64,000 bases of DNA from Syntrophotaleaceae bacterium (GCA_041390365.1 JAWKQB010000003.1:806001-870000), one strand, 5' to 3'. Shown: positions 7,476 through 16,003, counted from the first letter of the stretch. Made by a program: numbers and translations. The notes: generated from the letters alone by a model not told the origin.

Positions 7476-8094
7476 GATCAGGAAGAGCCCTGAGAAGCCT
7501 GTATTTGCCGCGTTTTTAAAAAATATTTCGGCAATTTTCTTTTCATTGCAAGTCCACATTAGAGACAAACTGTTCCAAAAGATTCCACTTGGACCTATTT
7601 TAGAACAGCTCTTTTTGCCGTCTGTCAGCGACTTCAATCAAATCGGCTCCTGATTCCATTTGCAAACTTCCTGATTTTTCATATTTTTTATTCTGCATGG
7701 TCTGTCAGCTTGGCCATTTTTTCCCTTAGAAAAGGTCTGCGATTAAAATGAACTGCACTGAGGGACGGGAGTCTCCCATCGCTTTTGCCTGTTGGGGGCC
7801 CCTGTTTCTCAAATGATGTTTTGCATCAGACCCGCACCATCGCTCCTCGTTCAATTAAAAAAACCTGGTTGATTATAGACCGACAATCACAGGATGCAAC
7901 CAATTGAAAAGATATGTGCAAAAAAAATTAGAAAACGTTTTCATCCCGGGGTGTGTTTTGCTTGAAATAGAATGGTATTCCATCATCCTTTTATGCCTGT
8001 TGATCTCTGAGCCGGGCTTTACACGGATTTCCGGGATGATAGTCTGTTTACAGGCGAATCGTATGAACAGGGTTGCTGAGAAAAGGAGACGGCC
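7476..8094. other. Non-coding, AT-rich divergent region between porin and dodecin
   Basis: About 620 bp with no credible gene on either strand; the open frames present lack ribosome sites or family features. It contains the upstream side of the sigma-54 promoter, where activator sites would be expected, plus small palindromes such as TGATG-N5-CATCA near 7813 and GAAT-GGT-ATTC near 7970. No convincing sigma-70 promoter for the dodecin gene stands out. Confidence 0.5.
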
Positions 8095-8313
8095 ATGACC
8101 TATGGAGAAGAAAGGGTTTACAAAAAGGTTGAAGTGATCGGGATTTCCAAAAAAAGCATCGAGCAGGCTATTGAAAACGCATTGGCCAAGGCCCACAAGA
8201 CACTGGAAAAGGTCTCCTGGTTCGAAGTGCAGGAAATCCGGGGTCACGTGGCCTCGGAGGGGAACGTGGGCGAATATCAGGTGCTGCTCAAGGTCGCTTT
8301 CGAATTGAAGTGA
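8095..8313 (+). CDS. Dodecin flavin-binding protein
   Basis: A 72-aa protein with the dodecin pattern: strand 'VYKKVEVIGIS', a helix with 'SIEQAIENALAKA', then strand 'WFEVQEIRGHV' with the Trp that stacks on the flavin isoalloxazine ring, and strand 'YQVLLKVAFELK'. Dodecins assemble as hollow dodecamers that store or buffer FMN, riboflavin or CoA in the cytoplasm. RBS AAGGAGA lies 7 nt before the ATG. Length and motif order match the family. It stands alone, and its only link to neighbours is that several flavin-dependent enzymes are encoded in the window. Confidence 0.92.
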   Translation: MTYGEERVYKKVEVIGISKKSIEQAIENALAKAHKTLEKVSWFEVQEIRGHVASEGNVGEYQVLLKVAFELK

Positions 8314-8317
8314 TTTT

Positions 8318-8345
8318 GGGTGAGGAGTGAGGGGTGAGGAGTTTG
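8318..8345. repeat. GTGAGGAGTGAGG simple repeat
   Basis: GTGAGGAGTGAGG followed by GGTGAGGAG, an imperfect 6-8 bp tandem between two genes. A similar string lies at 9884-9912. The pair looks like a dispersed simple-sequence repeat with no coding role. Confidence 0.5.
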
Positions 8346-8357
8346 AGACCGAACCCC

Positions 8358-9116
8358 TTAGCCCCCTAGAAGCAGTTTAAGGGCGAAAACCAGAATGGTC
8401 AGGGAGACTATTTTCCTGATCCAGTCGTGCCCCTTTTTCACCGCCAGGTGCGTTGCGATCCAGCCTCCGGTGGCATTGCCCGCCGCCAGGGCCAGGCCGA
8501 GGGTGTAGTCGACCTGGTCGTGGAGGATGAACACCGTCAGTGCGACAAGGGTGAAAAGGGCGACCACGAAGACCTTGACGGCATTGATGGTCACCAGGTC
8601 GAGTCCCTGCAGCAGCAGAGCAGCGATAATCAGGAAGCCGACCCCCGCCTGCACGAAGCCCCCGTAGATACCGACAGCAAAGAAGCAGACCAGCAACACC
8701 AGGATGCGAAAAGGGGTGTACTCCATATCCGGCCGACGCCAGGACTTCATCGGATCGAGCGCGGTGAACAGCAGAACGCCGATCATGATCCCGGCGAGAA
8801 TCCGCTTGAAGAGCAGGTCGTCGATGGTGAGGGCGAGGTTGGCGCCGAGATAGCTGCCGGCCAAAGCCGGGGCCGCACAGAGCAGAGCCAGTTTCAGCGG
8901 CATGATCCCCTTGCGGCGAAAGCCTCCGACGGCAAAAATATTCTGCACCAGGATGGCGACGCGATTGGTGCCGTTGGCCATGGTGGCCGGCAGGCCCAGA
9001 AAGATCAGCAGCGGAAGAGTGATCAGGGAGCCGCCGCCGGCCAGTACGTTGAAAAATCCTCCAACCCCGCCCGCCAGCACCAGCAGGGCGGCCTTGCCGA
9101 TGGCAATTTCGCTCAT
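8358..9116 (-). CDS. TauE/SafE-family membrane permease
   Basis: A 252-aa, strongly hydrophobic protein with about eight transmembrane segments. The first repeat carries 'GGVGGFFNVLAGGGSLITLP', the glycine-rich motif of TSUP/TauE exporters, and the second half carries 'GIYGGFVQAGVGFLI', the duplicated counterpart. The family moves sulfite, sulfoacetate or other organic and inorganic sulfur anions, but substrates are poorly predicted from sequence. The ATG at 9116 overlaps the tcdA stop codon (ATGA), implying translational coupling. I chose this start because upstream codons in the frame belong to the overlapping tcdA region. No sulfur-metabolism gene adjoins, so a sulfur role here is only family-based. 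Confidence 0.88.
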   Translation of the reverse strand: MSEIAIGKAALLVLAGGVGGFFNVLAGGGSLITLPLLIFLGLPATMANGTNRVAILVQNIFAVGGFRRKGIMPLKLALLCAAPALAGSYLGANLALTIDDLLFKRILAGIMIGVLLFTALDPMKSWRRPDMEYTPFRILVLLVCFFAVGIYGGFVQAGVGFLIIAALLLQGLDLVTINAVKVFVVALFTLVALTVFILHDQVDYTLGLALAAGNATGGWIATHLAVKKGHDWIRKIVSLTILVFALKLLLGG

Positions 9117-9868
9117 GGCGCCGACTCCCGGAGAATCTCGCGAATGACCTCCCCGGCCATGGTCAGGCCGAAGATGGGGGGAATATAGGAGGAGCTGCCG
9201 AGCGTGACCCGCTGTCTGCCCGATCCTGCGGCTTCTTCCGGGGCAGCGGTATCGGAAGCCGGATCGGCCGCGAGGGGACGGAACTCCTCGAGGGAATAGA
9301 CGACCCGGACTTTGTCCCGGATGCCGCGGCGGCCCAGCTCCTTGCGAATGATGCGGGCCATGCGGCATTTCTGGGTGTCGGCCAGATCGGCGACCCGGAT
9401 CAGGGTCGGATCGAGCTTGTTGGCGGCCCCCATGGCCGAGATGACAGGGATGCCGCGTTTCCGGCAGCTTTCGATGAGGTACAGCTTGGCGGTGATGCTG
9501 TCGATGCAGTCGAGCAGATAGTCGAACCCCCCGGAGAGAAGCTCCTCGTCGGTGTCGGCGCTGTAGAAAACCTGCAGCGGGCGGAAATCCCCTTCCGGAT
9601 TGATGGCCAGGCACCTTTCGGCCATGACCTTGACCTTGGCCTTGCCGACGGTCGGCTCCAGGGCGTGAATCTGACGGTTGATATTGCTGGGGACGATGGT
9701 GTCGAAATCGACCAGGGTCAGGCGGCCGATGCTGGCCCGGGCGAGCGCCTCGGCGGCATAGCTGCCGACCCCGCCGACACCGATCACGGCCACGGAGGCT
9801 TGCTGCAGGCGCTGCAGACCATCGGTGCCGACCAGCAGTTCGAGACGTTCAAAACGGTGATGTTGCAT
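9113..9868 (-). CDS. tcdA: tRNA threonylcarbamoyladenosine dehydratase
   Basis: A 251-aa E1-like ThiF/MoeB-superfamily enzyme. The nucleotide-binding loop 'VIGVGGVGSYAAEALARA' is at about residues 29-46. 'DFDTIVPSNINRQ' supplies the conserved Asp and Asn-x-x-Arg-Gln of adenylating E1-like proteins, and 'DCIDSITAK' is the Mg/ATP contact. 'LGSSSYIPPIFG' near the C-terminus is typical of TcdA/CsdL. TcdA adenylates and cyclises t6A to ct6A at position 37 of ANN-decoding tRNAs. An insert of about 20 residues rich in Ala/Pro/Glu near 205-225 is unusual but lies in a surface loop. It overlaps the downstream permease gene by 4 nt. Confidence 0.92.
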   Translation of the reverse strand: MQHHRFERLELLVGTDGLQRLQQASVAVIGVGGVGSYAAEALARASIGRLTLVDFDTIVPSNINRQIHALEPTVGKAKVKVMAERCLAINPEGDFRPLQVFYSADTDEELLSGGFDYLLDCIDSITAKLYLIESCRKRGIPVISAMGAANKLDPTLIRVADLADTQKCRMARIIRKELGRRGIRDKVRVVYSLEEFRPLAADPASDTAAPEEAAGSGRQRVTLGSSSYIPPIFGLTMAGEVIREILRESAP

Positions 9869-9883
9869 GGGGCACCTTAAAAA

Positions 9884-9912
9884 GCGTGAGGTGTGAGGAG
9901 TGAGGGGCGAAG
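9884..9912. repeat. GTGAGGAGTGAGG simple repeat, second copy
   Basis: GTGAGGTGTGAGGAGTGAGG lies between tatD and tcdA. It is the same imperfect GTGAGG tandem as at 8318-8345. Confidence 0.5.
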
Positions 9913-9939
9913 GGTAACACCCGTACTCCGTAAGGCGTA

Positions 9940-10731
9940 TTACGATTTAAGGCTTTCCAACCGCAACACCCGACAGGCGTTGGCAGTCGTGATGGCGGCG
10001 GTTTCTTCCAGGCTCCAGCCGCGCAAAGCGGCGACTTTTTCCGCCACGAGACCCAGGTAAAGCGGCCGGTTCGGCTCCCCCCGATGGGGGTGGGGCGTCA
10101 TGTCCGGGGCGTCGCTTTCCAGCACGATCCATTCCGCCGGAATTTCTTTCAGGGTTTCGGGAGCGCGGCGGGCTTCCGGCCAGGTCACGATCCCGCCGAA
10201 GGCGAGGGCGAAATTCAGCGAGATCGCGGCGCGGGCCGTCTCCGGGCTGCCGGAAAAGTTGTGCCAGATGCCGCCCATCTCATCAGCCCCCTCCTGTTTC
10301 AAAATCTCCAGCAATTTGCCGGTGGCTTTCCGGCAATGAAGCAGAACCGGCAGACCGAAGTCCCTGGCCAGCCTCAGTTGGCCGCGGAAGGCCTGTTCCT
10401 GAATCTGGGCGGGGGATTCGAGGGCGCCGTCGAGCCCGATTTCGCCGACGGCCGCCACCCTCTTTTCCGTCAGCAGGCGACGCAGTTCCGGTTTTGACTT
10501 CTCCCACTGCCGGGCCGCGAGAGGATGAATCCCCGGTGCGGCCAGCCCGCCCCGGATCGAAGACGCGACCGCAAGGAGCCGCTCCCAGCCCGAAGGTTCG
10601 ACTCCCGGAACGACAAACCGGCCGACCCCGATATGCTCTGCCAGCTTCATCTCTTCCTGGTCATCGAATCCGGGAGGCAGCAGGTCGAGGTGGATGTGAG
10701 TATCGAACAGAGAGTTGAGGGGTAGAGTCAT
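9940..10731 (-). CDS. TatD-family metal-dependent hydrolase (DNase)
   Basis: A 263-aa TIM-barrel amidohydrolase-superfamily protein. The metal ligands are visible in order: 'DTHIHLD' near residue 10 (the HxH pair), 'GEIGLD' near 97 (Glu ligand), 'LLHCRKA' near 130 (His), 'IWHNFSG' near 155 (His) and 'LESDAPDM' near 203 (catalytic Asp). TatD/YcfH proteins are Mg-dependent 3'-5' exonucleases acting on DNA or RNA, and some act as D-aminoacyl-tRNA deacylases. The length is normal. The gene is transcribed toward tcdA with a 70-bp gap containing a simple repeat, so an operon is possible. The start has only a weak ribosome site. Confidence 0.9.
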   Translation of the reverse strand: MTLPLNSLFDTHIHLDLLPPGFDDQEEMKLAEHIGVGRFVVPGVEPSGWERLLAVASSIRGGLAAPGIHPLAARQWEKSKPELRRLLTEKRVAAVGEIGLDGALESPAQIQEQAFRGQLRLARDFGLPVLLHCRKATGKLLEILKQEGADEMGGIWHNFSGSPETARAAISLNFALAFGGIVTWPEARRAPETLKEIPAEWIVLESDAPDMTPHPHRGEPNRPLYLGLVAEKVAALRGWSLEETAAITTANACRVLRLESLKS

Positions 10732-10803
10732 GGAGCCATGCTAACACAGGCCGACGAGGCTGCAAAGAGGTCAGGTCGAGACCTTGTTTTGCGGAGCTTC
10801 TGC

Positions 10804-10832
10804 TTGACGCCGTCGTGCGCCTGCCTTATGAT
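10804..10832 (+). promoter_or_regulatory. Sigma-70 promoter of the TRAP operon
   Basis: TTGACG (10804-10809), a 17-bp spacer and TATGAT (10827-10832), about 68 bp before the first SBP start codon. It is the strongest sigma-70-type match in the region. Confidence 0.75.
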
Positions 10833-10899
10833 CCGTGGATTATAAAACGGCGGTTGTCGCAGCGGACAGGATAATGTTTTCAACAGCCAGGGGGGGGAC

Positions 10900-12009
10900 A
10901 TGAAAAGGGGTTGGTTGATCTGTTTTGCCGGGTTGTGTTGTTTGGCTTTTGCTGTTGTCGGTATCGGCTGTCAACGGGAGGAGGCTCCCAAGCCGGCGGA
11001 AAAGGCGGTTACGGCAACGCCGGAGGAAGCACCCCGTGATCCCCTGGCGGACTGGCAGCCCGCTTTCGATCCGAGCGGCGCCGAGTTTACCTACATCCTG
11101 TCCAATGTCGACCATCCCGCCATCGAAGGGATTGCCGTCGGCTATCATATTCGGGACAAGGTTTGGGAGCGGTCCGGCGGACGCCTCTATGTCGACTTCC
11201 GGCCGATGGCACAGCTGGGCGGTGAGCGGGACGTTATCAGCAAGCTCAAGCTCGGTGCCGTACAGGGGATGCTCTGTTCCTCGGTGGCGGCGGTGAACGT
11301 TTCCGACAGGTTGGGCATCGTCAACCTGCCCTTCGTCATCGACAGCTTCGAAAAGCTGGAGACGTTCCGCAATGATCCTGAGCTGTTCAACGAATTCCGC
11401 GACGCCGCCCTCGACCAGGGAGTTCTGGCTGTCGACTTTACCGGCTATGGCACCTACGGCTGGGCCACCAAGGTTCCGGTCAAAACCATCGATGACGCAC
11501 TGAAAGTGAACTTCCGGGTGGCCCAGGCCCCGGTCAACGTGGACACGTACAAGGCCTGGGGCCTGAAATTCACCGTCATGCCCTGGCCCGACGTGCCTCA
11601 GGCTTTGCAGACCGGCGTCGTCACCGGCCTCGATCATACTCCGATCGTCTGCAGCATCACCAAAAAGTTCGACTTCGCCAAATACTTTACCCGCCTCGAC
11701 TACGCGCAGGGCCTCTATATCCATATGTTGAGCAAAAAGTGGCTCGATCAGCTTCCCGCCGATCTGCAGGCCGTCCTGCTGCAGGTGATCGAGGAGGAAA
11801 GCGCCCGGGCGCGGGCCTTGACCCGGGAACAGCAGGAGAGGGAGATTGCCGCGGCCCAAAGCCGCGGGGTGGAGTTTTACGAATTGTCTCCCGCCGATCG
11901 TCAGAAGCTGATCGAACGGTCCGGACCGGTGTATGAATTCTGGGCGGAGAAGATTGGCAAAGATTATGCGGACAAGGTACGAAACTCTTTGGAGGGGGTT
12001 GAAATCTGA
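10900..12009 (+). CDS. TRAP transporter solute-binding lipoprotein, copy 1
   Basis: A 369-aa DctP-type substrate-binding protein with a lipoprotein signal (hydrophobic run ending 'VVGIGCQ', Cys near residue 24) rather than a plain secretion signal. The mature domain shows the family core: 'VNFRVAQAPVN' with the arginine that salt-bridges the substrate carboxylate, 'TVMPWPDVPQALQTGVVTGLD' with the typical P-x-x-x-QALQTG segment, and 'LPADLQAVLLQ'. It captures a small carboxylate in the periplasm for the DctQM permease. It is closely similar to the next gene over the whole mature length. An AGG/GGG-rich ribosome site precedes the ATG. Being lipid-anchored is unusual for a TRAP SBP, which is normally free. 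Confidence 0.92.
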   Translation: MKRGWLICFAGLCCLAFAVVGIGCQREEAPKPAEKAVTATPEEAPRDPLADWQPAFDPSGAEFTYILSNVDHPAIEGIAVGYHIRDKVWERSGGRLYVDFRPMAQLGGERDVISKLKLGAVQGMLCSSVAAVNVSDRLGIVNLPFVIDSFEKLETFRNDPELFNEFRDAALDQGVLAVDFTGYGTYGWATKVPVKTIDDALKVNFRVAQAPVNVDTYKAWGLKFTVMPWPDVPQALQTGVVTGLDHTPIVCSITKKFDFAKYFTRLDYAQGLYIHMLSKKWLDQLPADLQAVLLQVIEEESARARALTREQQEREIAAAQSRGVEFYELSPADRQKLIERSGPVYEFWAEKIGKDYADKVRNSLEGVEI

Positions 12010-12135
12010 GGATTGGTTCTTTGCGCTTGACCCGGAACAGACCCCGCAGCTATCCTCGCCGGAACGGTTAATGAGGAGTTTGCGGCGACGGGTCCGGCTT
12101 TTGACCGGATGTCATCGAAAAAAAGGGAGGAAAAA

Positions 12136-13221
12136 ATGCGTTTTTGGAAGACACTGTTCCTGATGCCGATGCTGGTGGGACTTCTGGCGGGATGTCCGGG
12201 AGAAAAGGCTCCCGTTGAAGAGGCCGAGGCGCCTGCCAAACAGGAGGTCAAACAGGAGGACCCGCTGGCGGCCTGGCAGCCGGCCTTCGATCCGAGCGGC
12301 GCCGAGTATACCTATCTGCTTTCCAATGTGTCGCACCCGGCTATTGAAGGGGTGGCGGTCGGCTACCGCATCCGCGACAAGGTCTGGGAGCGCTCCAGCG
12401 GTCGCCTGTACGTGGATTTCCGACCTCTTTCCCAGCTTGGGGAGGAGAGGGCCGTGCTCAGCAAGCTCAAGATCGGAGCCGTTCAAGGGGTGCTCTGCTC
12501 TTCGGTCGCCGCAGCCAATGTCGCCGACATGCTGGGCGTGGTCAACCTGCCTTTCGTGGTGGACAGTTTCGACAAACTCGACACGTTCCGCAATGACCCG
12601 GAACTCTTCGGTCCTTTCAGCGAGAGTGCCATCGACCAGGGGGTTATGGTCGTCGACGTGACCGGTTACGGCCCCTACGGCTGGGCATCTAAGGCGCCGG
12701 TGCAGACCCTTGAAGAGGCTGCGAAAGTCAATTTCCGCATCGCCGAAGCGCCGGTCAACACCGACATCTATAAAAGCTGGGGGCTCAAGTTCACGGTCAT
12801 GCCCTGGGGCGATGTGCCGCAGGCGCTGCAGACCGGAGTCATCGACGGTCTCGATCATACCCCCATCGTCTGCAACATCACGCGCAAATTTGAAATCGCC
12901 CGCTATTTCACCCAGGTCGACTATGCCCAGGGGCTGTTCGTTCATCTGATGAACAAGACGTGGTTCGATAAACTTCCTGCCGATCTCCAGGAGATATTAC
13001 TCCAGGTGATCAAGGAGGAGAGTGCCGACACCCGCGAGCGTACCCGCCGGCAGCAGCAGGAGCAGATTGCCGCCGCCCAGGCTCAGGGCGTGACCTTCCT
13101 GCCCCTCGGCGAAGGGCATCGCGAGGTGCTGATCGAACGCAGCGCGCCGGTTTACGAGAGCTGGGAAAAGCGCATCGGCGCCGAATATCTGCAACTGGTC
13201 CGGCAGAAGCTGGGAGAGTGA
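12136..13221 (+). CDS. TRAP transporter solute-binding lipoprotein, copy 2
   Basis: A 361-aa paralogue of the preceding gene, sharing most residues from 'WQPAFDPSGAE' onward, including 'VNFRIAEAPVN', 'TVMPWGDVPQALQTG' and 'LPADLQEILLQ'. It also has a lipobox ('GLLAGC', Cys near residue 20). I chose the ATG at 12136 because GGGAGG sits 6 nt upstream; an ATG at 12109 would add a charged extension in front of the signal peptide. The two SBPs precede a single DctQM pair, so they probably share the permease and differ in affinity or ligand. A tandem gene duplication is the simplest origin. Confidence 0.92.
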   Translation: MRFWKTLFLMPMLVGLLAGCPGEKAPVEEAEAPAKQEVKQEDPLAAWQPAFDPSGAEYTYLLSNVSHPAIEGVAVGYRIRDKVWERSSGRLYVDFRPLSQLGEERAVLSKLKIGAVQGVLCSSVAAANVADMLGVVNLPFVVDSFDKLDTFRNDPELFGPFSESAIDQGVMVVDVTGYGPYGWASKAPVQTLEEAAKVNFRIAEAPVNTDIYKSWGLKFTVMPWGDVPQALQTGVIDGLDHTPIVCNITRKFEIARYFTQVDYAQGLFVHLMNKTWFDKLPADLQEILLQVIKEESADTRERTRRQQQEQIAAAQAQGVTFLPLGEGHREVLIERSAPVYESWEKRIGAEYLQLVRQKLGE

Positions 13222-13240
13222 AACAATCCTTTAATGCAGA

Positions 13241-13277
13241 AGTTGCGGGGCGATGACTGAAAAAATCGCCCCGCAAC
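13241..13277 (+). other. Intercistronic 14-bp stem-loop between SBP and permease genes
   Basis: AGTTGCGGGGCGAT pairs perfectly with ATCGCCCCGCAACT around a 9-nt loop. No T-run follows directly. Placed after the abundantly needed SBP and before the permease, it fits an mRNA-stabilising or partial-termination hairpin that lowers permease expression. Confidence 0.65.
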
Positions 13278-13316
13278 TCATTGCCGGTTTTCCCCTTAGT
13301 CCGATGGTCCTGCTCA

Positions 13317-13811
13317 ATGATAAAAAAAGCGTTTAAATGGGTGGACCGGATTCTCGGTTTCGTCGAGGACTGGTCCCTTTTTTTGACCGTGTCCCTGGCG
13401 CTTGTGGCAGCCATGGCGAATGTGGTCCTGCGCAAGCTGACCCCGATCAGCCTCTACTGGTCGGATGAAGTGGTGAAGAAAGTCATTTTTTTCTCCACCT
13501 ACATCGGCTGCAGCGCGGCCGTCCGGTCCCGCGCCCTGATCCGCATCGATGCCCTTCCGCAGATGGTTCCGATCCTGAAAAAGCCTCTGACCCTGATCAG
13601 TCATCTCGCCGTGATTCTTTTCGCCTTGCTGATGATCCGCTACGGCTGGACCATGACCGCGGCCAGCTATGCCGATCCCTATGCCCGATCGGCCACTCTC
13701 AACATCCCCGAATGGTATTTCTATGCCGTACTGGTGGTGATGGGCGGCATGCTCGTGCTGCGCACCGTCATGGTTATGGTGGAGGACTGGCGCGGCGCGC
13801 CGGTCAAGTGA
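13317..13811 (+). CDS. dctQ: TRAP transporter small permease DctQ
   Basis: A 164-aa inner-membrane protein with four predicted membrane spans (about residues 14-36, 49-66, 87-108, 128-150), the DctQ topology. It pairs with DctM to form the sodium-coupled TRAP translocator. 'YWSDEVVKKVIFFSTYIG' matches the conserved W-x-E-E-x-x-R/K region after the second span. The ATG at 13317 has no good ribosome site; translation may depend on the upstream hairpin or coupling. An ATG 36 nt earlier would place a poorly conserved peptide before the first span. Confidence 0.88.
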   Translation: MIKKAFKWVDRILGFVEDWSLFLTVSLALVAAMANVVLRKLTPISLYWSDEVVKKVIFFSTYIGCSAAVRSRALIRIDALPQMVPILKKPLTLISHLAVILFALLMIRYGWTMTAASYADPYARSATLNIPEWYFYAVLVVMGGMLVLRTVMVMVEDWRGAPVK

Positions 13812-13836
13812 ATCCTTTTCTGAAAGCCCGATTTCG

Positions 13837-15120
13837 ATGGACACAAGTCATCTCATAGTCTTGGCCCTGCTGCTTGGTGCCCTTGCCACCACCGTTCCCG
13901 TCTTCATGGCGCTGTTTTTTACCGGCTTTGCCGGCCTGATCCTGGCCGGCATCGATCCGCAGATCGTCATCGAGGTGCTCTATCGCAGCATGGACAAGTT
14001 CGCCCTGATCGTGGTCCTGTTCTTCGTGCTGTGCGGCAACATCATGACCACCGGCAGCATCGTCGAAAAGCTGATCAAGACCGCCAACGCCCTGGTCGGT
14101 TTCCTGCCCGGCGGCCTTGCCATCGCAGGAGTGCTGGCCTGCGGCTTTTTCGGCGCCATTTCCGGCTCGACGGTGGCCACGGTGGTGGCGATCGGGGGCT
14201 TTATGATCCCGGCCCTGATCAAGCACAATTACGATCATTCCTTCAGCGTCGGCATCATGACCACAGCCCCGGTGCTCGGGGTCGTCATCCCCCCCTCCAT
14301 CTCCATGATCCTTTACGCCATGGTGTCCAACGATTCCCTGGAGGCTTTGTTTTTGACCGGTTTCGTTCCCGGCATCCTGATCATGGTCGCCATGTCCTTC
14401 TACGCCTGGTTTTTCTGCCGGAAGCAATCGGTGAATACCACGCCCCGCCCCTCCTTTCGGGAACTGCTGGCGGTACTGCGGGAAAGCGTCTGGGCCCTGC
14501 TGTTGCCGGTGCTCATTTTCGGCGGCATCTATTCCGGCCTTTTCACTGCCAACGAGGCGGCCGTGGTGGCCTGTTTCTACGCCTTTTTCGTCGAAATCTG
14601 CATTCACAAGGACATGCGTCTGCGGGATGTGAAGAAGGTCATCGTCTCTTCCGCCGTCACCTCCGCCACGCTGCTTGTGATCGTCGCCGGGGCCTCGGTT
14701 TTTGGCGAATATCTGACCTTTCAGCAGATCCCGGATCAGAGCGCCAAGGCGGTCGTCTCCAGCATCAGCAGTCCCTGGGTTTTTCTGCTGGCGGTCAACA
14801 TCGTTCTGCTGGTGGTCGGCATGTTCATGGACATCATTTCCGCGACCCTGATCCTTACGCCGATTTTCCTGCCCCTGCTCTCCCGCTTCGGCATCGACAC
14901 CCTGCATTTCGGCCTGCTCATGACCCTGAACCTGGGCATCGGTTACTGCACCCCGCCCCTGGGGGTCAGCCTCTATATCTCAGGGGCAGTGGCGGATCGG
15001 GATCTGATCTATGTGACCAAGTCGGTTATCCCATTTCTGCTGATTCAGATCGGCCTGCTGATGCTTCTGACCTACTGGTCGGATCTGGTCCTGTGGCTGC
15101 CGAGGATGATTTACGGTTAG
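13837..15120 (+). CDS. dctM: TRAP transporter large permease DctM
   Basis: A 427-aa, 11-12-span membrane protein of the DctM/IT superfamily, the transport subunit of the TRAP system. Recognisable motifs are 'FGAISGSTVATVVAIGG' (about residue 108, the glycine/serine-rich re-entrant loop), 'MTTAPVLGVVIPPSI' (about 145), 'FTANEAAVVACFYAFF' (about 237), and the second-half counterpart 'GIGYCTPPLGVSLYIS' near residue 370. The length is standard. It follows dctQ by 25 nt and precedes a universal stress protein, a common arrangement in TRAP operons (TeaD-like). Confidence 0.93.
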   Translation: MDTSHLIVLALLLGALATTVPVFMALFFTGFAGLILAGIDPQIVIEVLYRSMDKFALIVVLFFVLCGNIMTTGSIVEKLIKTANALVGFLPGGLAIAGVLACGFFGAISGSTVATVVAIGGFMIPALIKHNYDHSFSVGIMTTAPVLGVVIPPSISMILYAMVSNDSLEALFLTGFVPGILIMVAMSFYAWFFCRKQSVNTTPRPSFRELLAVLRESVWALLLPVLIFGGIYSGLFTANEAAVVACFYAFFVEICIHKDMRLRDVKKVIVSSAVTSATLLVIVAGASVFGEYLTFQQIPDQSAKAVVSSISSPWVFLLAVNIVLLVVGMFMDIISATLILTPIFLPLLSRFGIDTLHFGLLMTLNLGIGYCTPPLGVSLYISGAVADRDLIYVTKSVIPFLLIQIGLLMLLTYWSDLVLWLPRMIYG

Positions 15121-15148
15121 ATTCTTTTCGTTGTCAGAAGAGGGCCCA

Positions 15149-15571
15149 ATGAAGATTCTTGTACCGGTGGATATGTCGGAAACCAGTCGCGCGACGATCG
15201 AAAAGCTGAAGCAAAACAGTGCTTTCCTTCCGCCGGGACACCTGGTGCTGCTGCATGTGGTCGATCTTGAAAAACTCGCCTATCGCATGATCCCCGATTT
15301 CCAGCTGGAGATGATTCGGGAGCAGGCGGTCAAGACAGCCGGTGAATTCCTCGAGAAACGGGCAGGCGAACTGCGGGAAGCGGGCCTGACGGCCGAATCC
15401 CGGCTCGAAATTGGTTCCCCCCGGGAAATCATTCCGCGAATCTCCAACGAGGAGCACTTCGGGTTGTTCGTGATCGGCCGCAGGTATGCGGGGGAAATCC
15501 GGGATGTCCTGTTCGGCAGCGTGGCCAACTATGCCCTGCACCGGGTCAAATGTCCGGTGCTGCTTTTCTGA
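15149..15571 (+). CDS. Universal stress protein, UspA family
   Basis: A 140-aa single Usp domain. It starts MKILVPVDMSE, the first strand with the Asp that contacts nucleotide, and ends 'IGRRYAGEIRDVLFGSVANYALHRVKCPVLLF'-type sequence, containing the G-x-x-x-G-S ATP-phosphate loop and the closing strand. It is probably an ATP-binding cytoplasmic protein. Usp genes inside TRAP operons (for example teaD) modulate transporter activity, so a regulatory role on DctQM is a reasonable inference. The start at 15149 has GAGGG 5 nt upstream. Confidence 0.92.
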   Translation: MKILVPVDMSETSRATIEKLKQNSAFLPPGHLVLLHVVDLEKLAYRMIPDFQLEMIREQAVKTAGEFLEKRAGELREAGLTAESRLEIGSPREIIPRISNEEHFGLFVIGRRYAGEIRDVLFGSVANYALHRVKCPVLLF

Positions 15572-15605
15572 TGCCGGGCGGGCGGCATCCCTCTGCGGAG
15601 ACTGT

Positions 15606-15962
15606 ATGGGCCGCTATCTGACGGTCACTCTGCTTCTGCTCTCCAGCAACGTCTTCATGACCTTTGCCTGGTACGGGCACCTGCGCAACCTTTCCCACCG
15701 GCCCTGGGTTCTGGCGGCCATGCTAAGCTGGGGGATCGCCCTGTTTGAATATCTGCTGCAGGTTCCCGCCAACCGGATCGGCCATCAGGTCATGAATGTC
15801 GGGCAGTTGAAACTGCTGCAGGAGGTGGTGACCCTGACGGTTTTCGTGCCCTTTTCGGTTCTGTACCTGAAGGAGAGGTTGAGCCTGGATTACCTGTGGG
15901 CGGGATTCTGTCTGCTGGGCGCGGTGTTTTTTCTGTTCCGGGCGAAACTCTTTGCAGGATGA
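15606..15962 (+). CDS. DUF486 (DMT-superfamily) membrane protein
   Basis: A 118-aa protein with four predicted transmembrane helices, matching the DUF486 family: 'FMTFAWYGHLR' after helix 1, 'WGIALFEYLLQVPANRIGH' in the middle and 'YLKERLSLDYLWAGFCLLGAVFF' at the end. Such four-helix proteins are relatives of small multidrug resistance/EamA transporters and likely work as dimers. The substrate is unknown. The ATG at 15606 has GGAG 5 nt upstream. Its position in the TRAP operon suggests coexpression. Confidence 0.85.
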   Translation: MGRYLTVTLLLLSSNVFMTFAWYGHLRNLSHRPWVLAAMLSWGIALFEYLLQVPANRIGHQVMNVGQLKLLQEVVTLTVFVPFSVLYLKERLSLDYLWAGFCLLGAVFFLFRAKLFAG

Positions 15963-16003
15963 ATGGTTTCGAGTTCATGCCTGGAAACAAGGAGCCAAGG
16001 AAA

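Noticed and set aside
7904..8098. Plus-strand frame overlapping the dodecin start
   Set aside because: It lacks a ribosome site and overlaps the well-supported dodecin gene in another frame.
13804..14907. Long minus-strand frame opposite dctM
   Set aside because: It is a GC-rich antisense shadow with His/Gln/Gly-rich low complexity; dctM on the plus strand has clear family motifs.
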